Origin: Deinococcus sp.
Lineage (GTDB): Bacteria; Deinococcota; Deinococci; Deinococcales; Deinococcaceae
DNA length: 7,417 nt
Assembly (NCBI RefSeq): GCF_025362455.1
Contig: NZ_JANYGJ010000209.1
Span: 1 to 7,417 of the forward strand
Reading direction: 5' to 3'
Positions 6,879 to 7,417 of the stretch are shown here, piece after piece (the first letter of the stretch is position 1; every line of letters starts with the position of its first letter). The position numbers were made by a program, and so were the translations under genes. Under the pieces are notes generated by a model that saw only the letters and a list, made by a program, of their open reading frames with translations, was not told the origin of the DNA and did no database searches.

Positions 6879-7417
6879 ATGAGCCCTGGCACCCTTCTGC
6901 CCCTGCTCCTGAACCTGGCGCTGGTTCCCTCGCTCCAGACACCCCTCCAGACCGTGCCGCTGTATTTCGGCAGCAAGACGGTGTATGTCTCGGCGCCCCG
7001 GCAAAAAGAGCAGCAGTTCGAGAGCTACAGCTACCGCAACATCATCTACAACAAGGGCAAAACGCAGGCGGCGATTCGCTGGTGTTACTTCTGGAACAAG
7101 TACGTGACCTGCCAGGTGACCGTCACCAACGGGTACGGCAAAACCCAGGCGCTGCCCGACTCGGACATCGAGCAGTTCATCTTCACACCGGACGGGCGCT
7201 ATCTGGTGGGCATCGGCACCGGCAATCACACCCTGATGTTGTGGACGCTGGGCCGCACCATCGCCGCGCCGAAGGTCAAAACCCTGGTCAACATGCGCGT
7301 CACCGACTTGCAGGTGTCCGAGCACGAGCTGTGCATCGCGGGCAGCAATGCGGGCAGCTTTTACGTGCTGCTCAACTGGCCGGACCTCAGCAGCGTGGCC
7401 GTGCAGAAATCCGCGTG
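6879..7417 (+). CDS. Predicted exported beta-propeller-like protein, 3' end cut by window edge
   Basis: The frame from ATG 6879 stays open to the right edge, giving 179 codons with no stop. Residues 1-20 (MSPGTLLPLLLNLALVPSLQ) are a hydrophobic stretch that looks like a signal sequence, though it lacks the usual positive charges before the core, so cleavage and export are inferred. The rest is rich in alternating hydrophobic/polar strands. Two segments look like blades of a WD40/YVTN-type propeller: IEQFIFTPDGRYLVGIGTG then TLMLWTLGR at 97-126, and VTDLQVSEHELCIAGSNAG then FYVLLNWPDL at 141-170. Cys69 and Cys78 (WCYFWNKYVTC) could form a disulphide outside the cytoplasm. A ligand, enzyme activity or family cannot be named from this fragment. 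It starts 30 bp after the EAL gene, but its own leaderless-type promoter suggests at least partly separate transcription. Confidence 0.8.
   Translation, partial: MSPGTLLPLLLNLALVPSLQTPLQTVPLYFGSKTVYVSAPRQKEQQFESYSYRNIIYNKGKTQAAIRWCYFWNKYVTCQVTVTNGYGKTQALPDSDIEQFIFTPDGRYLVGIGTGNHTLMLWTLGRTIAAPKVKTLVNMRVTDLQVSEHELCIAGSNAGSFYVLLNWPDLSSVAVQKSA

Noticed and set aside
6861..7325. Minus-strand open frame of 154 codons at the right end
   Set aside because: It is antisense to the exported-protein gene, which has a signal-like start, blade motifs and its own promoter.

Overview
The window is GC-rich bacterial chromosome with densely packed, ordinary-looking genes. The style points to Deinococcus or a close relative. 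Several starts lack a Shine-Dalgarno sequence and instead have a TANNNT -10 hexamer 6-7 nt upstream, the leaderless pattern common in that group, and the intergenic DNA carries C-rich palindromic repeats. This assignment is an inference from style and protein character, not from a database match.

Layout. (1) 1-2577, minus strand: the 5' 859 codons of an aconitase A gene (acnA), cut by the left edge about 45-50 codons before its expected end. All three Fe-S cysteines and the active-site arginine and serine motifs are visible. (2) 2578-2789: acnA leader with a strong ribosome binding site and a possible promoter. (3) 2790-2996, minus: a 68-residue two-helix membrane protein with a leaderless-type start. 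(4) 2997-3483: a gene-free stretch with a cluster of hairpins and, at its right end, a tract of eight C-runs that is a strong G-quadruplex candidate on the minus strand. (5) 3484-4098, minus: an unrecognised 204-residue protein. (6) 4099-4215: a divergent promoter region. (7) 4216-5607, plus: an acyl-CoA dehydrogenase of the glutaryl-CoA dehydrogenase / plant ACX4-like branch with an unusual N-terminal extension of about 76 residues. (8) 5608-5702: a short spacer built largely from perfect small duplications. (9) 5703-6848, plus: an EAL-domain cyclic-di-GMP phosphodiesterase with every canonical catalytic residue and an unrecognised N-terminal half. (10) 6879 to the right edge, plus: a secreted, beta-propeller-like protein with a leaderless promoter, cut by the window end.

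The genes do not form an obvious single pathway. Aconitase (TCA cycle) and the acyl-CoA dehydrogenase (acyl-CoA oxidation) are both central metabolism, but they lie in separate, oppositely oriented units. The EAL protein would lower cyclic-di-GMP, and the exported protein follows it by 30 bp but seems to have its own promoter. I see no phage, transposase, CRISPR, toxin-antitoxin, rRNA or tRNA. I do not think the window holds a clear new system. The most interesting items are the duplication-rich spacer, the hairpin/G-quadruplex intergenic region, and the uncharacterised N-terminal regions of the acyl-CoA dehydrogenase and the EAL protein.
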